Source of the DNA: Desulfobulbaceae bacterium UBA5123 | GTDB lineage: Bacteria; Desulfobacterota; Desulfobulbia; Desulfobulbales; UBA5123 | Length of the DNA stretch: 6,548 bases | Direction: 5' to 3' | Assembly (NCBI GenBank): GCA_002415465.1 | Contig: DHYT01000007.1 | Coordinates: forward strand, 1 to 6,548 | Part shown: one piece after another, positions 5,342-6,548 of the stretch | Layout: the number at the start of each line of letters is the position of its first letter | How positions within the stretch are numbered: position 1 is the stretch's first letter | Made by a program: the position numbers and the translations under genes | Notes under the pieces: generated by a model | Told to the model about the DNA's origin: nothing | What the model saw: the letters and a program-made list of their open reading frames with translations, nothing else | The model's database searches: none

Positions 5342-6548
5342 GTGGATGCAATGATGATGGTTCCAGCTCAGGCAGCGACGAAAGCGGCTCTCCCTAGTGG
5401 CGGCGCCGGTCGGGACACCGGGAAATCGCAAGAGTCTTTTGCCGATTATATGGATAAGAAATTGGACGGGCTTGCCAGTCGGAAAAATTTGCTGGGCGTG
5501 AAGTCGAAGATGCAGGCATCCGCAAAGCAGGATGGCGCCGCACGGCAATCCGCCGCCTCGGACGCGGCGAAAACCGCCGAAGAAGTCGATATGGACGATG
5601 CACAGAACATGGCCGCGTTGCTTGCCCAGTTCCTCCAGGATATGCAGGCGATGGCCAAGGATTCGGAAAAGAAGCCCGGCGAATGGGGCTTTACGCTGCC
5701 GGATAACAATATTCTGCAACAACTTGCCGCCGACGCCGGCATGGAAAAGAACAAACTCGCCGCGCTGCTGCAACAGTCGGAAGCGCAGAACGGCGTATTT
5801 GATCTGCGCAATTTTCTCGCAACCCTGACACGGCATTTCGAGGAGCGCGGGAAAGACGTTGCGGTGACGGTGCCGGAAACAGACCTGCCGTTCCTTGAAA
5901 CCCTTCTCTCCAAGATGGGGGTGCCGGTTGAGCAGATCGTCGATGTGGCGGACAAGGGCGTTACCGGCGACGGAAAGCTTGATCTGGCCTCATTCCTGGA
6001 AGGCCTGCGGGCTGTGCAGGACAACGGTCAGCCGATTGCCCTCACCGCGCTCGAAAAGAACCAGATGCAGGATCTCCTTGCCAAGGCGGGTGTATCCGAG
6101 GCACTGCGGAATCGGCTGGTGCCGCAGCAGGATGCCGACACCCCCTTCAGTCTGGCCAGATTGCGCGAGATGTTGCAGCAGGGGGTTGCCAACGTAAAAG
6201 AGAGCCGCCCCAAGCTTGATCTTCCCGCTTTTTTGCAAGACCTGCAGCGGGTTTTCACCGAGGCGCAATTCAACGACAAGAATGTAGGCTGGACGCCGGC
6301 GGTACAGGCGGCGGTTACCTCCGCCTATGAGGAATTGCTGAAGAGCGTTGATCTTGCCAAGGTTCAGGTCAAATTCGCGCAGGGCCCCGTAAAGCCGCAG
6401 ACCATGACCGTGGATGAGGATGGGGCGGTTGATCTGCACGGCCTGGCCGGCGACGAGGCGTCCGGCGCGGAAATAATTGCCGCCACCGTCGCGGACGGAA
6501 GCGCGGAAGACGCGGCGATGGGAACAGGCCAGGAACGCTTCCCGGCTG
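5342..6548 (+). CDS. fliK: Probable flagellar hook-length control protein FliK, N-terminal part (3' truncated by window edge)
   Basis: The frame is open from GTG 5342 to the window end with no stop: 402 codons. The first residues are VDAMMMVPAQAA (V read as Met). SFADYMDKKLDGL near 33-45 recalls FliK-type N-termini. Residues about 46-110 are Ala/Lys/Asp-rich and probably flexible. Residues about 117-290 hold three degenerate helical repeats of about 56-60 residues, each with L-x-x-L-L-x-K-x-G-[VM] followed by [DS]L-x-x-[FL]L-x-x-L (DL/SL at 154, 214, 270), and an extra DLPAFL half-unit at 293. No cysteine is present, which fits a protein exported through the flagellar type III route. FliK measures hook length and switches export specificity. 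The FliK name rests on position after fliJ, its sigma-54 promoter and protein style. The diagnostic C-terminal hook domain is not visible, so another late flagellar protein remains possible. Flagellar hook genes such as flgD and flgE would be expected next. Confidence 0.66.
   Translation, partial: MDAMMMVPAQAATKAALPSGGAGRDTGKSQESFADYMDKKLDGLASRKNLLGVKSKMQASAKQDGAARQSAASDAAKTAEEVDMDDAQNMAALLAQFLQDMQAMAKDSEKKPGEWGFTLPDNNILQQLAADAGMEKNKLAALLQQSEAQNGVFDLRNFLATLTRHFEERGKDVAVTVPETDLPFLETLLSKMGVPVEQIVDVADKGVTGDGKLDLASFLEGLRAVQDNGQPIALTALEKNQMQDLLAKAGVSEALRNRLVPQQDADTPFSLARLREMLQQGVANVKESRPKLDLPAFLQDLQRVFTEAQFNDKNVGWTPAVQAAVTSAYEELLKSVDLAKVQVKFAQGPVKPQTMTVDEDGAVDLHGLAGDEASGAEIIAATVADGSAEDAAMGTGQERFPA

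Noticed and set aside
5325..5354. Nine-codon ORF overlapping the start of the fliK-like gene
   Set aside because: It contains the AGGAG site of the real gene inside it and has no ribosome site of its own.
5532..5828. Alternative + strand frame of 98 codons inside the fliK-like gene
   Set aside because: The long uninterrupted frame from 5342 covers the same bases with coherent helical repeats; this frame is an Arg/Pro-rich shadow.
1..6548. Search for CRISPR arrays, insertion sequences, tRNA or rRNA genes and defence genes
   Set aside because: No regular direct repeats, transposase motifs, terminal repeats or tRNA-like folds were seen; the window is core flagellar DNA.

Overview
This window is a piece of a bacterial flagellar gene cluster, and every supported gene lies on the + strand. 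The organism is GC-rich and Gram-negative. The order fliF-fliG-fliH-fliI-fliJ, then a MotE-like gene, then a sigma-54-controlled fliK-like gene, resembles flagellar clusters of the former Deltaproteobacteria (Desulfobacterota/Desulfuromonadota-type). That placement is an inference from gene order and protein style; no species can be named from the sequence.

Positions 1-4669 hold a tightly packed operon. It contains the C-terminal end of the MS-ring protein FliF, the rotor/switch protein FliG (complete), the export-ATPase regulator FliH (overlapping fliG by 8 bp), the export ATPase FliI, the export chaperone/stalk protein FliJ, and a signal-bearing coiled-coil protein of the MotE/MgtE-N type. 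Together these encode the rotor base (FliF-FliG) and the soluble ATPase complex (FliH-FliI-FliJ) that feeds the flagellar type III export gate. The MotE-like protein probably acts in the periplasm near the stator or motor. The only sizeable gap in this part is 85 bp between fliI and fliJ, and it holds a conspicuous hairpin without a T-tract.

Positions 4670-5341 are non-coding. The first ~360 bp carry no convincing gene, only scattered inverted repeats. Two strong rho-independent terminators then follow in tandem (5031-5079 and 5109-5163). After them comes an A+T-rich stretch ending in a near-perfect sigma-54 (-24/-12) promoter, TGGCAC-N5-TTGCT, at 5250-5265.

Positions 5342-6548 are the 5' part of a large gene that runs off the window without a stop (402 codons visible). 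It starts at GTG behind an AGGAG site. It is probably fliK (hook-length control), judged by position, promoter type, lack of cysteine and N-terminal style, but the diagnostic C-terminal domain lies outside the window. Its visible part contains three degenerate helical repeats of about 56-60 residues, the most unusual protein-level feature here.

Overall this is core flagellar machinery rather than an undescribed system. The points worth a second look are the repeat architecture of the FliK-like protein, the sharp terminator-to-sigma-54 transition, the long untranslated tail, the fliI-fliJ hairpin and the MotE-like gene inside the export operon.
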